64,000 nt of DNA, from NCBI GenBank assembly GCA_039919885.1, contig JBDSEV010000043.1, positions 1 through 64,000 on the forward strand. The letters run 5' to 3'. Every line of letters begins with the position of its first letter. Position 1 is the first letter of the stretch. The position numbers were made by a program, and so were the translations under genes. Of this stretch, positions 33,385 through 41,916 are shown one piece after another. The DNA comes from JACMLD01 sp039919885 (GTDB taxonomy: Bacteria > Bacteroidota > Bacteroidia > Chitinophagales > Chitinophagaceae). The notes under the pieces were generated by a model. It was not told the origin of the DNA, did not search any database, and saw only the letters and a list, made by a program, of their open reading frames with translations.

Positions 33385-35100
33385 ATGAAAGTGAAACTAA
33401 CTGTTGTTCTGTTGCTGGCTGGCCTCTATGCACCGGCCCAGGCTGTTATTCCCTTTAGCGTGGTAATAGATGAAATTATGGCCGACCCCTCGCCGATAGT
33501 AGGCATGCCCAATACAGAATTTATTGAGTTGAGAAATGTTTCCACGCAGCCGGTAAATTTAAGCGGGTGGCGCATAGGAGATGCCAGCGGTTTTGCCAGC
33601 ATCAGCACCGCTTTTTTGCTGCAGCCGGATAGCGCGGTAATTATTTGCGCTACCGGTTCGGCGGCCGCGCTGGGTGTCTTCGGTGCTACGATTGGTGTTG
33701 GTAATTTTCCGTCGCTTGACAACGACGGTGAATTGCTCTGGCTCCGATCAAAAGAAGGCCGGGTCATTCACGCCGTAAATTATTCATCCACGTGGTACCA
33801 GAATGCCGTAAAGCGCGAAGGTGGCTGGAGCCTGGAAATGATTGACGTAAATAACCCGTGCGGCGGAACAGGTAACTGGGCAGCCAGCAAAGACGCCCGC
33901 GGGGCAACGCCGGGAAAGAAAAATTCGGTTAGTGGAATCAACAAAGACATTCAACCACCGGTTTTAGTAAGTGCGTTTACAGAAGACAGCAATACCGTTG
34001 TCCTGGTTTTTGATGAACCACTGGACAGCGCCACTGCTGGCATTGCGGGCAACTACAGCATCAGTGATAATATCGGCCATGCACAATCTGCTATTGCGGT
34101 TGCACCGCTTTTTAACAAGGTACAGTTGCGCTCGACAGCGCCAATCGCTTTAAATAAAATTTATACTATTACTGCTTCCGGCGTAGCAGATTGTTCCGGC
34201 AATGGTATTGGCGCTTATCATACGGTAAAGCTTGGCCGCGCCATTGCAGCAAACGCAATGGAAATTGTTATCAATGAAATATTATTCAATCCAAAACCGG
34301 GCGGTACAGATTATGTTGAAATATATAACCGTAGCAACGCCGTTATTGACCTGAAGGATTGCTATATCGCCAACCGGTCAGCTAACGGCGCCGTCGGTTC
34401 AATCAAACAAATCAGTGCAGAGAACCGGTTGCTTTTTCCCGGCGATTATGCTGTTGTTACCGAAGATGCTGCTGCAGTACAAAATCAATACCTGGTCCGG
34501 GACCCTTCCGTCTTTGCGGTGCTGAACGGGATGCCTTCGTTACCGGATGACCGGGGCGACCTTTTACTGATGAATGCACAAGGTGGTATTATTGATGAAC
34601 TGAACTATGATGCGCACTGGCAATTTCCTTTGATAGACAATGACGAGGGAGTAGCGTTGGAGCGGATTGATTACAGCAAGCCTACGCAAAACGCAGCGAA
34701 TTGGCATTCTGCAGCAACCAGCGCCGGGTATGGAACACCCGGTTACCAGAACTCGCAGTTCAAAGCCGATATACAAGTGCAGGGCGCTATTTCCGCGGCC
34801 CTTTCTGTATTCTCCCCGGACAACGACGGATTTGATGATTTTCTGAACATCAACTACCGGTTTCCAGAGCAGGGCTATGTTTGCAATATCACTATTTTCA
34901 ACGCAAATGGGCAGCCCGTTCGTTATGTAACCCGTAATGCTTTGTGTGGCCTGCAGGGTTATTATCGGTGGGATGGACTGGACGAGAAAAATGCCCGGTT
35001 GCCAATAGGTGTGTACATCCTGTTTTCTGAAGTTTTTAACCTCCAGGGAAAAACGAAAAGGTTTAAACAGGCAGTGACATTGGCAAGACGATTGTCATAG
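33385..35100 (+). CDS. Lamin-tail-domain surface protein with FlgD-like C-terminal domain
   Basis: The ATG at 33385 starts a signal peptide (MKVKLTVVLLLAGLYAPAQA). Two lamin tail domains follow: one at about residues 30-170 (IDEIMADPSP, EFIELRNVSTQPVNLSGWRIGD), the other at about 295-430 (INEILFNPKPGGTDYVEIYNRS). A Big/SbsA-like domain lies between them (QPPVLVSAFTEDSNTVVLVFDEPLDSATA). The end (LSVFSPDNDGFDDFLNINY, IFNANGQPVR, GVYILF) is a FlgD-like/gliding-motility-type immunoglobulin domain. Such proteins are secreted or surface-bound; the function is unknown. It is divergent from asd and ends in a strong terminator. Confidence 0.87.
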   Translation: MKVKLTVVLLLAGLYAPAQAVIPFSVVIDEIMADPSPIVGMPNTEFIELRNVSTQPVNLSGWRIGDASGFASISTAFLLQPDSAVIICATGSAAALGVFGATIGVGNFPSLDNDGELLWLRSKEGRVIHAVNYSSTWYQNAVKREGGWSLEMIDVNNPCGGTGNWAASKDARGATPGKKNSVSGINKDIQPPVLVSAFTEDSNTVVLVFDEPLDSATAGIAGNYSISDNIGHAQSAIAVAPLFNKVQLRSTAPIALNKIYTITASGVADCSGNGIGAYHTVKLGRAIAANAMEIVINEILFNPKPGGTDYVEIYNRSNAVIDLKDCYIANRSANGAVGSIKQISAENRLLFPGDYAVVTEDAAAVQNQYLVRDPSVFAVLNGMPSLPDDRGDLLLMNAQGGIIDELNYDAHWQFPLIDNDEGVALERIDYSKPTQNAANWHSAATSAGYGTPGYQNSQFKADIQVQGAISAALSVFSPDNDGFDDFLNINYRFPEQGYVCNITIFNANGQPVRYVTRNALCGLQGYYRWDGLDEKNARLPIGVYILFSEVFNLQGKTKRFKQAVTLARRLS

Positions 35101-35135
35101 TAAAAGATAGTTAACGTTACAGGCGAATAAAAAAT

Positions 35136-35168
35136 AAAACCCGGCAATTTTGCCGGGTTTTATTTTTT
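35136..35168. terminator. Bidirectional terminator
   Basis: An 11-bp stem AAAACCCGGCA / TGCCGGGTTTT with loop ATTT, followed by a T-rich tail and preceded by an A-rich stretch. It lies between the lamin-tail gene and the convergent M13 peptidase gene. Confidence 0.9.
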
Positions 35169-35236
35169 GGATGGCTTCTGTTTTATTGATTTCGTAACCT
35201 GGCAACCTGCGTTTCCAGTGCCTGAAATGCCTGCTT

Positions 35237-37279
35237 TTACCAGATTTTTATCCTGTCTTTTTCGGGAACAAACATTTTATCGCCCTCTTTAATTCCAAAG
35301 GCTGTGTAAAATGGGGTGAACTCCATTAACGGCCCGTTTACACGGTGAATAGCCGGCGAATGCGGATCTACATTGATTAATTGCCGGATGGTTTCATCTT
35401 TATATTTGCTTCTCCAACCCTGCGCAAACGAAAGAAAGAAACGCTGATCGGGTGTAAATCCATCAATACGTGTAGTATCCTGCCCCTGCTTTGTCATTTT
35501 AAATGCATCGTAGGCAATACTGATACCGCCAATGTCTGCAATATTTTCGCCGGTGGTTAAGGCGCCATTTACATGCAATGAATCTAACACGGTAAACCTA
35601 TTGTACTGGTCGATAACCAGTTTGGTCTTTTCCTTAAATTTATCGCTGTCCTGTTTGCTCCACCAGGTTTTGAGGTTACCTTCTTTATCAAATTGTGAAC
35701 CCTGGTCGTCAAAGCCGTGCGTCATTTCGTGGCCAATTATCATTCCAATGCCCCCGTAATTAATAGCATCATCAGCGTCAGGGTTAAAATAAGGCGATTG
35801 TAATATGCCTGCAGGGAAAACGATTTCGTTAAAAGACGGGTTGTAATAAGCGTTGATGGTAGGTGCAGTCATTCCCCATTCCGTTTTGTCAACCTTCTTG
35901 CCCAACTTGCTTAACTGGTATTGGTATTCATTTTTTGTACAGGACACCAGGTTGTCGAAATACCGGCCCTTATCAATGGATACATTACTATAATCTCTCC
36001 ATGCATCTGTATAGCCAATCTTTTTTATAAAGGCATGCAATTTTTCAATCGATACTTTTTTAGTGCTGTCGCTCATCCAGTCAACTTTATTTATTCTTGC
36101 TTCAAAAGCAAGCTCCAGGTTATTTACCAGGTCAAGCATACGTTTCTTGGCGTCTGCCGTAAAGTATTTTTTTACATACAATTGTCCCAGCGCATCACCC
36201 AGGTTGGCGTCGGTAGCGCGGTACATTCTTTCCCACCGGGGCTTTATCTTTTTTCTACCGCTTAGCGCACTGGAATAATCAAAGCTGGCGTCTACAAAAT
36301 CACTGCTCAATGCATTGGCAGCATCATTCAGCGTATGAAAGCGGAGGTAGGCCTTCCATGTTTCAACCGGGGTTGACGGCAACAATGCATTTAGCCTGGT
36401 ATAATAAGCGGGTTGCCCGATATCGGCCGAATCTATTTTAAAGCCGATGCCAGTCAAGAAAGCCGGCCACCGAATATTGGGCATTTTTTTGTTGAGGTCA
36501 GCAACCGCCATTTTATTATAATTGCTTTGCGGATCGCGCAGTTCCACATTGGTGCGGTGGCTGGCAGCCATTTGTTTTTCCAGGTTGTACACCGCCATCA
36601 TTTTTTTTGCGGCCGCGACACTGTCATCCCCGGTAAGCGTAAACATTTTTTGAATATATACCTGGTAAGCTTTTACTACGGCAAGTGTGGCAGGATCATT
36701 TTTCAGGTAATAATCGCGGTCAGGCAGCCCCAGTCCGAACTGGCCGAAGGAGGCAATGTTCATAACACTATTTTTTGCATCCGGCCCAATGTATACAGCA
36801 ATGAGTAGGTTGTTACCCGCGGCCGTCTGGTCTGTTACAAACTGCATTACACCTGCTGCATCTTTAACAGCATCAATTTTTTGGAGGGTGGGTTGCAATG
36901 GCTCGTAACCAAGTTTATTGATGGTGAGGGAGTCCAGGCCGGAGGAATAAAAGTCACCAACTTGTTGTTCTATACTTCCTTTGGCAAAACTTCCTTTGGC
37001 TGTGCTGTCTAAAATTGCGTGGATGCGTTCTTTGGTAAGATTGTACATTTCAAGCACGGCACCGGCGGAACTTTCGGTTGGTAAAATGGTAGTGCGCTTG
37101 CTCCACCCGCCATTAACGTACTCAAAAAAATTGTCTCCTGGTTTTACGGCCAGGTCCATAGTGCCTGTATCAATAAAGGATTTACCTTTTTCTGTTACGG
37201 ACGGCGCACCCGTGCCACATGAACAACATATAACCGCAGCACCCAAAATGGCGCCTGCAGCATAGAACAGTTTTCTCAT
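35237..37279 (-). CDS. M13 family zinc metallopeptidase (neprilysin/PepO-like), lipoprotein
   Basis: The 680-residue enzyme has the zinc motif HEMTH in IIGHEMTHGFDDQGSQFD and the third ligand in ENIADIGG, both standard for M13. The substrate-binding NAYYNPSFNEIVFPAGILQ precedes it. A signal peptide ends in Cys residues (AVICCSCGTG), suggesting a lipoprotein at the periplasmic or outer membrane face. It cleaves peptides on the N-terminal side of hydrophobic residues. Length is normal for the family; it is a single gene. Confidence 0.95.
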   Translation of the reverse strand: MRKLFYAAGAILGAAVICCSCGTGAPSVTEKGKSFIDTGTMDLAVKPGDNFFEYVNGGWSKRTTILPTESSAGAVLEMYNLTKERIHAILDSTAKGSFAKGSIEQQVGDFYSSGLDSLTINKLGYEPLQPTLQKIDAVKDAAGVMQFVTDQTAAGNNLLIAVYIGPDAKNSVMNIASFGQFGLGLPDRDYYLKNDPATLAVVKAYQVYIQKMFTLTGDDSVAAAKKMMAVYNLEKQMAASHRTNVELRDPQSNYNKMAVADLNKKMPNIRWPAFLTGIGFKIDSADIGQPAYYTRLNALLPSTPVETWKAYLRFHTLNDAANALSSDFVDASFDYSSALSGRKKIKPRWERMYRATDANLGDALGQLYVKKYFTADAKKRMLDLVNNLELAFEARINKVDWMSDSTKKVSIEKLHAFIKKIGYTDAWRDYSNVSIDKGRYFDNLVSCTKNEYQYQLSKLGKKVDKTEWGMTAPTINAYYNPSFNEIVFPAGILQSPYFNPDADDAINYGGIGMIIGHEMTHGFDDQGSQFDKEGNLKTWWSKQDSDKFKEKTKLVIDQYNRFTVLDSLHVNGALTTGENIADIGGISIAYDAFKMTKQGQDTTRIDGFTPDQRFFLSFAQGWRSKYKDETIRQLINVDPHSPAIHRVNGPLMEFTPFYTAFGIKEGDKMFVPEKDRIKIW

Positions 37280-37369
37280 ACCTGTAGAATTTTATAAGGT
37301 ATGAAAATACTGAAACTTTGCAGGCAGCAACGCTTTTTTTGATGAACCAGGTGTTAATGAGATAACTGG

Positions 37370-38293
37370 TTAGCCAAGTTCAATATCAAAACTGACAAGG
37401 TTAACAAACTCTTGTATGCGGTTGTCTATTTCTTCTTTGGTAATTTCTTTGAGGCGGTCTGGTCCGAATTTTTCCACGCAAAAGGAAGCCATGGCGGAAC
37501 CTACGATGATAGCCGTTTTCATATTACTGAACGAGAGGTCATTCGTCTTGGCTAAATGTCCTACAAAGCCGCCCGCAAAGGTGTCACCGGCACCGGTGGG
37601 GTCAAATACTTCTTCCAGCGGAAGGGCCGGTGCAAAAAATACTTCGTTTTTATAAAACAACAGGGCACCATGTTCACCTTTCTTTATGATAAGGTATTTG
37701 GGACCCATGGTCATTATCTTTTTGGCTGCTTTTACAATTGAAAACTCACCGCTTAGCTGCCTGGCTTCACTGTCGTTTACCATCAACACGTCTACCAGTT
37801 TCAACACGTCCTGCAATTCAGCCATTTTAATATCCATCCAGAAATTCATGGTATCCATCACGATGAGTTTCGGACGTGGTTTCAATTGTTCAATTACCTG
37901 TTTCTGGATCACCGGATCAAGGTTGCCGAGCATAACAATTTCTGCGCCCTGGTAAGCTGCAGGAATGGTTGGGTTAAAATCCATCAGTACATTCAGGTCG
38001 GTTACGAGGGTATCGCGACTGTTCATATCGAGGTGATACCTTCCGCTCCAGAAAAAAGATTTTTTATCCGGTACAATTTCTACGCCTTCCAGTTGTATGC
38101 CGCGACGTTTCATCTCATTCATTTCCTCTTCCGGAAAGTCGTAACCCACAATAGATACCTGCTGAACCGGTTTTACAAAATAACTGGCGGCATAGGCGAC
38201 ATAGGTGGCTGACCCGCCTACAATTTTATCGGTTTTGCCAAACGGCGTTTCAATGGCATCAAAGGCCATGGTACCTACTGCAATTAAAGACAT
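37370..38293 (-). CDS. PfkB-family carbohydrate/nucleoside kinase
   Basis: The 307-residue ribokinase-like protein has the C-terminal signature DPTGAGDTFAGGF with the catalytic Asp and the anion hole, and an N-terminal glycine pair in GGSATYVAYAASYF. It transfers phosphate from ATP to a sugar or nucleoside hydroxyl. Adenosine kinase, ribokinase and fructokinase share these motifs, and I cannot choose among them. It is transcribed alone. Confidence 0.88.
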   Translation of the reverse strand: MSLIAVGTMAFDAIETPFGKTDKIVGGSATYVAYAASYFVKPVQQVSIVGYDFPEEEMNEMKRRGIQLEGVEIVPDKKSFFWSGRYHLDMNSRDTLVTDLNVLMDFNPTIPAAYQGAEIVMLGNLDPVIQKQVIEQLKPRPKLIVMDTMNFWMDIKMAELQDVLKLVDVLMVNDSEARQLSGEFSIVKAAKKIMTMGPKYLIIKKGEHGALLFYKNEVFFAPALPLEEVFDPTGAGDTFAGGFVGHLAKTNDLSFSNMKTAIIVGSAMASFCVEKFGPDRLKEITKEEIDNRIQEFVNLVSFDIELG

Positions 38294-38507
38294 AATATTT
38301 GTTTAGTTGAGTGAAAGAATGGGACGCTGTAACCACTTAAAAACCGGCGCAAACCTACGGTTTTTTAGCTGCTATTGCCATCCGGGCAAAAGAAAAACCC
38401 GGGAGTTGCTAATTGGAGGCTAACAAAACAATGGATGTTGTGAAGCAATCTGGTAAATGATGAAAACCAGGGACCTACGAAGAAAAAGCGCTAATTGCTT
38501 ACCATAA

Positions 38508-38521
38508 CTAACATTTGTTAC
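38508..38521. promoter_or_regulatory. Candidate TetR operator (copy 1)
   Basis: CTAACA-TT-TGTTAC is an inverted repeat with one mismatch in the last base. It lies 36 bp before the TetR gene and 10 bp before its -7 element TAATTTTG (38532-38539). A near-identical site is at 43473-43486 before the paaA remnant. This suggests autoregulation. Confidence 0.6.
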
Positions 38522-38556
38522 CAGTTAGTATTAATTTTGAAGCCTAAGTTTTTATT

Positions 38557-39150
38557 ATGGCTAAAATCAGGCAGCGGAAAAACAGCACCCGCAAAGAGAC
38601 TATCATTGAAACTGCGGCGCGGCTCTTCCGCGAGCGGGGCTTCAGCGCTACTTCTATGCGCGATCTTGCTGAACAGGTAGGTGTAGAAGCGGCCAGCCTG
38701 TACAACCACATCAGCTCAAAAGCGGAAATATTGCAGGAGCTGTGTTTTAAAGTGGCCAATAAATTCATGAGCCATATTGATACGGTAGATGCAGAAGATA
38801 TTCCTGCCATTAAAAAAATTGAGGCGGTACTCCGTTTTCATATTCAGCAGATGGTGCATCATTATGAAGAAGTATATGTGAGCGACCGGGAATGGAAACA
38901 CTTAACCGATCCCTACCTTTCCAACATACAAACGCAGCGCAGGGTATACCGCCAGCGTATTGCCTCTATCATTGAAGAAGGCATCCGCAAAGCGGAGATA
39001 AAGAAAATTGATGCCCCCACGGCTGTGCTGATTATGCTGCATGCCGTAAGTGGTATCGAAAGCTGGCACCGGAGCAAAGAGAAAATCAGCGGGGAGATAT
39101 TGGAAGAAAATATGATCACCATCCTAATCGGCGGTCTTCAAAATAAATAA
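38557..39150 (+). CDS. TetR-family regulator, probably of the phenylacetate (paa) genes
   Basis: The 197-residue repressor has an N-terminal TetR DNA-binding domain (TIIETAARLFRERGFSATSMRDLAEQVGVEAASLYNHISSK, in two halves around residues 15-60) and a helical ligand domain with SDREWKHLTDPYLSNI, resembling FadR/PaaR-type regulators that sense acyl-CoA. The next gene is a broken paaE, and the palindrome before this gene recurs before the paaA remnant, so it probably controlled the paa operon, likely responding to phenylacetyl-CoA. It looks intact although its targets have decayed. Confidence 0.88.
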   Translation: MAKIRQRKNSTRKETIIETAARLFRERGFSATSMRDLAEQVGVEAASLYNHISSKAEILQELCFKVANKFMSHIDTVDAEDIPAIKKIEAVLRFHIQQMVHHYEEVYVSDREWKHLTDPYLSNIQTQRRVYRQRIASIIEEGIRKAEIKKIDAPTAVLIMLHAVSGIESWHRSKEKISGEILEENMITILIGGLQNK

Positions 39151-39152
39151 TC

Positions 39153-39793
39153 CTGCGCACGCATTTCCATCAGCTGGCAGTAGACAATGTCCGCCAGGGA
39201 ATGGACGGTTGTGTTTCTGTTGCATTTAACGTTCCTCCGCATTTACACAATGAGTTCACTTTTATACAAGGTCAGCATATCGCCATCAAGGCGCTGATTG
39301 ATGGCGAAACAGTACGCGGCCGGTCATATGCTGTTTGCAGTAGCCCGCTGGACCATGAACTGCGCATCGGTTTTTGCAATTAAAGATTTTTTGGAATGCG
39401 CGGGGTATCGGGAAAGATAGAATTCATTTTGAAATATTTAACTTACCCGGAAACGCGATGATTGATAGTAATAGCCCGCCAATTAAAAATCAGCCTCCAT
39501 CAGAGGAGAAATCAGCCAACGTTACCATTCGGCTGGATGGGATTGCATTCGATTTCAATATGCTTTACGAAGGAGAAACAATATTGGATGCGGCGCTTAA
39601 ACTTGGTGCCGATCTACCGTTTGCCTGCAAAGGCGGCGTTTGCGCTACCTGCCGCGCCAAATTAATAAGCGGCGAAGTAATCATGGATAATAATTACGCA
39701 CTGGACGACGAAGAAATAAAAAACGGCTATATACTTACCTGCCAGTCTCACCCCCGTGCCGAAAAGATCAACATCGATTTTGATCAGCGTTAG
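39153..39793 (+). pseudogene. paaE pseudogene (phenylacetyl-CoA epoxidase reductase), internal deletion
   Basis: Two pieces of PaaE are left. The N-terminal piece, to the stop at 39381, has the flavin-domain start: FHQLAVDNVRQGMDGCVSVAF, split here as residues 5-24, then FTFIQGQHIAIKALIDGE and SYAVCSSPLDHELRI. The C-terminal piece, in another frame from about 39386, picks up at GIGKDRIHFEIFN and carries the complete 2Fe-2S domain (CKGGVCATC, later CQSH). About 150 codons of the flavin and NAD domains are missing between them, and no ATG precedes the first piece. The 3' piece could still be made as a 111-residue ferredoxin from ATG 39458. Confidence 0.8.
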
Positions 39794-39857
39794 CGATTGA
39801 TTCCAGCGCTTGAACAATCTTCTGCGGCGTTGGCGAAAACTTTTCTCATCGTATCAT

Positions 39858-40550
39858 TCAGACCCGCAGCTTCAGGCATTCATATATTTTTTTCTGGCCC
39901 TTTGCGGTAACGGTCACCACCCTCGAATGCGGTGTTTTCCTGATCCAGTCCTGGTCCAGCATTTTATTGAGCAAGGCCGCGGCAACGGAGCCGGCAATAT
40001 GGTAACGGCGTTCGCTCCAGTCGAGGCAGGGCCGCAAAAAAGATCGTCTTTGTTCCTGCAATAATATTGTATTAATGCCGAGGCGGTCAAACCACCGGGT
40101 ACCCTTTGCCGTTAGCGTAAATTCTATGGGGCCTGCAGTTATTATTTTCTGTTGCAGCATCCTATCGGTAATGGCTACGCCGAGTTTACCTGCAAGATGA
40201 TCATAACAGGTTCTGCAATTTTTTACCTGTATATTTTCTGACACGGAAACAGGTGCGCGTACCGTGGCCGGCAGGAGGTTTGCCATTGCTTCAATAGCAT
40301 AAGCAATATGTTGCCCGGCGAAACTGTAGTACCGGTGCCGCCCCTGGCTTTCTGCACGCAACAGGCCTCCCTTCAGCAACTTTGCAAGATGCATACTCAT
40401 ACTGGATGCACTGCTGTCTGTGGTAATAGCCAGTTCCGTTGCGGTGTATGCTTTGCCATCCAGCAAGGCCCACATTACCGCTGCGCGGGTAGGGTCACCA
40501 ATGAGCCCGGCAAGTTGCTTAAAATTTGTTTCGATGTCGCTGTATTGCAT
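39858..40550 (-). CDS. ArsR-family transcriptional regulator (230 aa)
   Basis: A winged-helix domain occupies the first 90 residues: LAGLIGDPTRAAVMWALLDGKAY, then ATELAITTDSSASSMSMHLAKL, then GLLRAESQGRHRYYSF. This is typical of ArsR repressors. The extra C-terminal half (about residues 100-230) contains NCRTCYDHLAGKLGVAI, found in a subgroup of long ArsR proteins. It is divergent from the cytochrome P450 gene with 52 bp between them, which hold a perfect 8-bp inverted repeat, a likely operator. Confidence 0.9.
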   Translation of the reverse strand: MQYSDIETNFKQLAGLIGDPTRAAVMWALLDGKAYTATELAITTDSSASSMSMHLAKLLKGGLLRAESQGRHRYYSFAGQHIAYAIEAMANLLPATVRAPVSVSENIQVKNCRTCYDHLAGKLGVAITDRMLQQKIITAGPIEFTLTAKGTRWFDRLGINTILLQEQRRSFLRPCLDWSERRYHIAGSVAAALLNKMLDQDWIRKTPHSRVVTVTAKGQKKIYECLKLRV

Positions 40551-40576
40551 GGTTCAATCTAAACTGAAATGTATAG

Positions 40577-40600
40577 GTGTAAAATTACCTTATTTTACAC
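40577..40600. promoter_or_regulatory. Palindromic operator between arsR and the P450 gene
   Basis: GTGTAAAA-N8-TTTTACAC is a perfect inverted repeat of 8-bp arms. Its right end is 2 bp from the P450 ATG at 40603 and its left end 26 bp from the ArsR start. Binding there would block both divergent genes. Confidence 0.65.
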
Positions 40601-40602
40601 AA

Positions 40603-41763
40603 ATGTTAACAATGCAGTCCGTTATATTCTTACATTCAGACGTCAGCGATCCGTATGCAGCCTATGAAATCATGCGTAGCAACAACCCGGTTTATTGGGA
40701 TTCGCAAATGCAGTTATGGGCTGTATGCAACTACCGGGATTGTGTAGCCGTTTTAACAAATCCCCACGCATCTATTGCCGCCATCAATGCAAATAACAAA
40801 GACGGACTAAATGAATGTGCGTTGCAGGTTGAAGAACAGCTGGCCAGGTTAAGCAATGGTACCGCGCACCAGCTTTACCGGCAGGCTGCTATGGTTCTAG
40901 CGGGTAACATGCATCCATTGGCAGTGCCCATTATCGCAGAAAAACTTTTTTGTGCGGGCGAAACAGACTGGGTGGCGGCAGTTTGCAAAAAAATGCCAGC
41001 GATGGCGCTCCTGCACAGTTTCAATTTTAAGGAGATTGATATTGATTTCATTACGGATGCGGCAGCGCACCTCGTGAAAATAATGCTTCCGCAAAAATCA
41101 ACTGTGCAGGTTCAATCAATAAATGCGGCTACTACAGCCGTATATAAGATGGTGGAACATCACCTGCTACACACGGCCAGGTTTTATTCGTCCATAACAA
41201 CATTTGCACAGCAATATAAAATTGAAAAAGATACTGCCCTTGGTTTATTTGTGAGCAACCTTATTGGGCTGGTCATCCAGGGCTACGATGCTGGAAGGGG
41301 TATACTCAGTAATGCGCTGTTGCAACTGCTCAGCAACAATTTCCCGGGCGCGGGTAAAGTTAGCGCGGCTTTTATAAAAAAATCAATTACGGAAACACTG
41401 CGCTTTGATCCGCCTGTACATCATACCAGGCGGGTTGCGTCAGCTGGCATCGTATTAAACGACCATACTATTCAGCCGGGTGATAATATATTGCTGGTGC
41501 TGGCGGCTGCCAACCGTGATCCGCAGCAATTTGATCAACCCGCAGTGTATTCCATTGACCGGGTCAATAACAGCAGCCATCTTACATTTGGTATGGGTGG
41601 GCATATGTGCGTGGCAAAACATTTTGCTGTAGACCTCGCTGCTGTAACCCTTACCTGTTTGTTTGAACGGTTCAGCAGCATAAAGTTGCTGCAGAGCGAT
41701 ATGCAATATGAGCCACTGGCCAATGTGCGCCTGCCGAAAAGCCTGATGATTTCAATCAGCTAA
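40603..41763 (+). CDS. Cytochrome P450
   Basis: This soluble bacterial P450 of 386 residues has the K-helix ExxR in SITETLRFDPPVHHTRR and the heme-ligand loop FGMGGHMCVAKH with the proximal Cys. The loop normally ends in Gly after C-x; here it is Ala, a tolerated change. The I-helix region has IGLVIQGYDAGRG where an acid-Thr pair is usual, so oxygen activation may be atypical. No ferredoxin partner is adjacent except the ferredoxin piece of paaE. ATG 40603 or 40612 may be used. Control by the divergent ArsR protein is likely. Confidence 0.9.
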   Translation: MLTMQSVIFLHSDVSDPYAAYEIMRSNNPVYWDSQMQLWAVCNYRDCVAVLTNPHASIAAINANNKDGLNECALQVEEQLARLSNGTAHQLYRQAAMVLAGNMHPLAVPIIAEKLFCAGETDWVAAVCKKMPAMALLHSFNFKEIDIDFITDAAAHLVKIMLPQKSTVQVQSINAATTAVYKMVEHHLLHTARFYSSITTFAQQYKIEKDTALGLFVSNLIGLVIQGYDAGRGILSNALLQLLSNNFPGAGKVSAAFIKKSITETLRFDPPVHHTRRVASAGIVLNDHTIQPGDNILLVLAAANRDPQQFDQPAVYSIDRVNNSSHLTFGMGGHMCVAKHFAVDLAAVTLTCLFERFSSIKLLQSDMQYEPLANVRLPKSLMISIS

Positions 41764-41916
41764 TCAGCAAACTTTTTTACCCCGGATGTTAGTGCAGTAT
41801 TGCAGCGATGTAAATGCAGTAGGATTACCGTAACGTGCAAGCGGTCGACCACCAGTAATTATTTTTTTTTCGTAGTTATTTACAGGAAGAAGTAATTGGA
41901 AACTGTTTATTTAACA

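Noticed and set aside
39458..39793. Annotating the 3' part of paaE as a normal ferredoxin gene.
   Set aside because: The preceding residues GIGKDRIHFEIFN are the end of the PaaE NAD-binding domain and the upstream piece is the PaaE start, so a pseudogene fits better; continued use as a ferredoxin is noted as a possibility.
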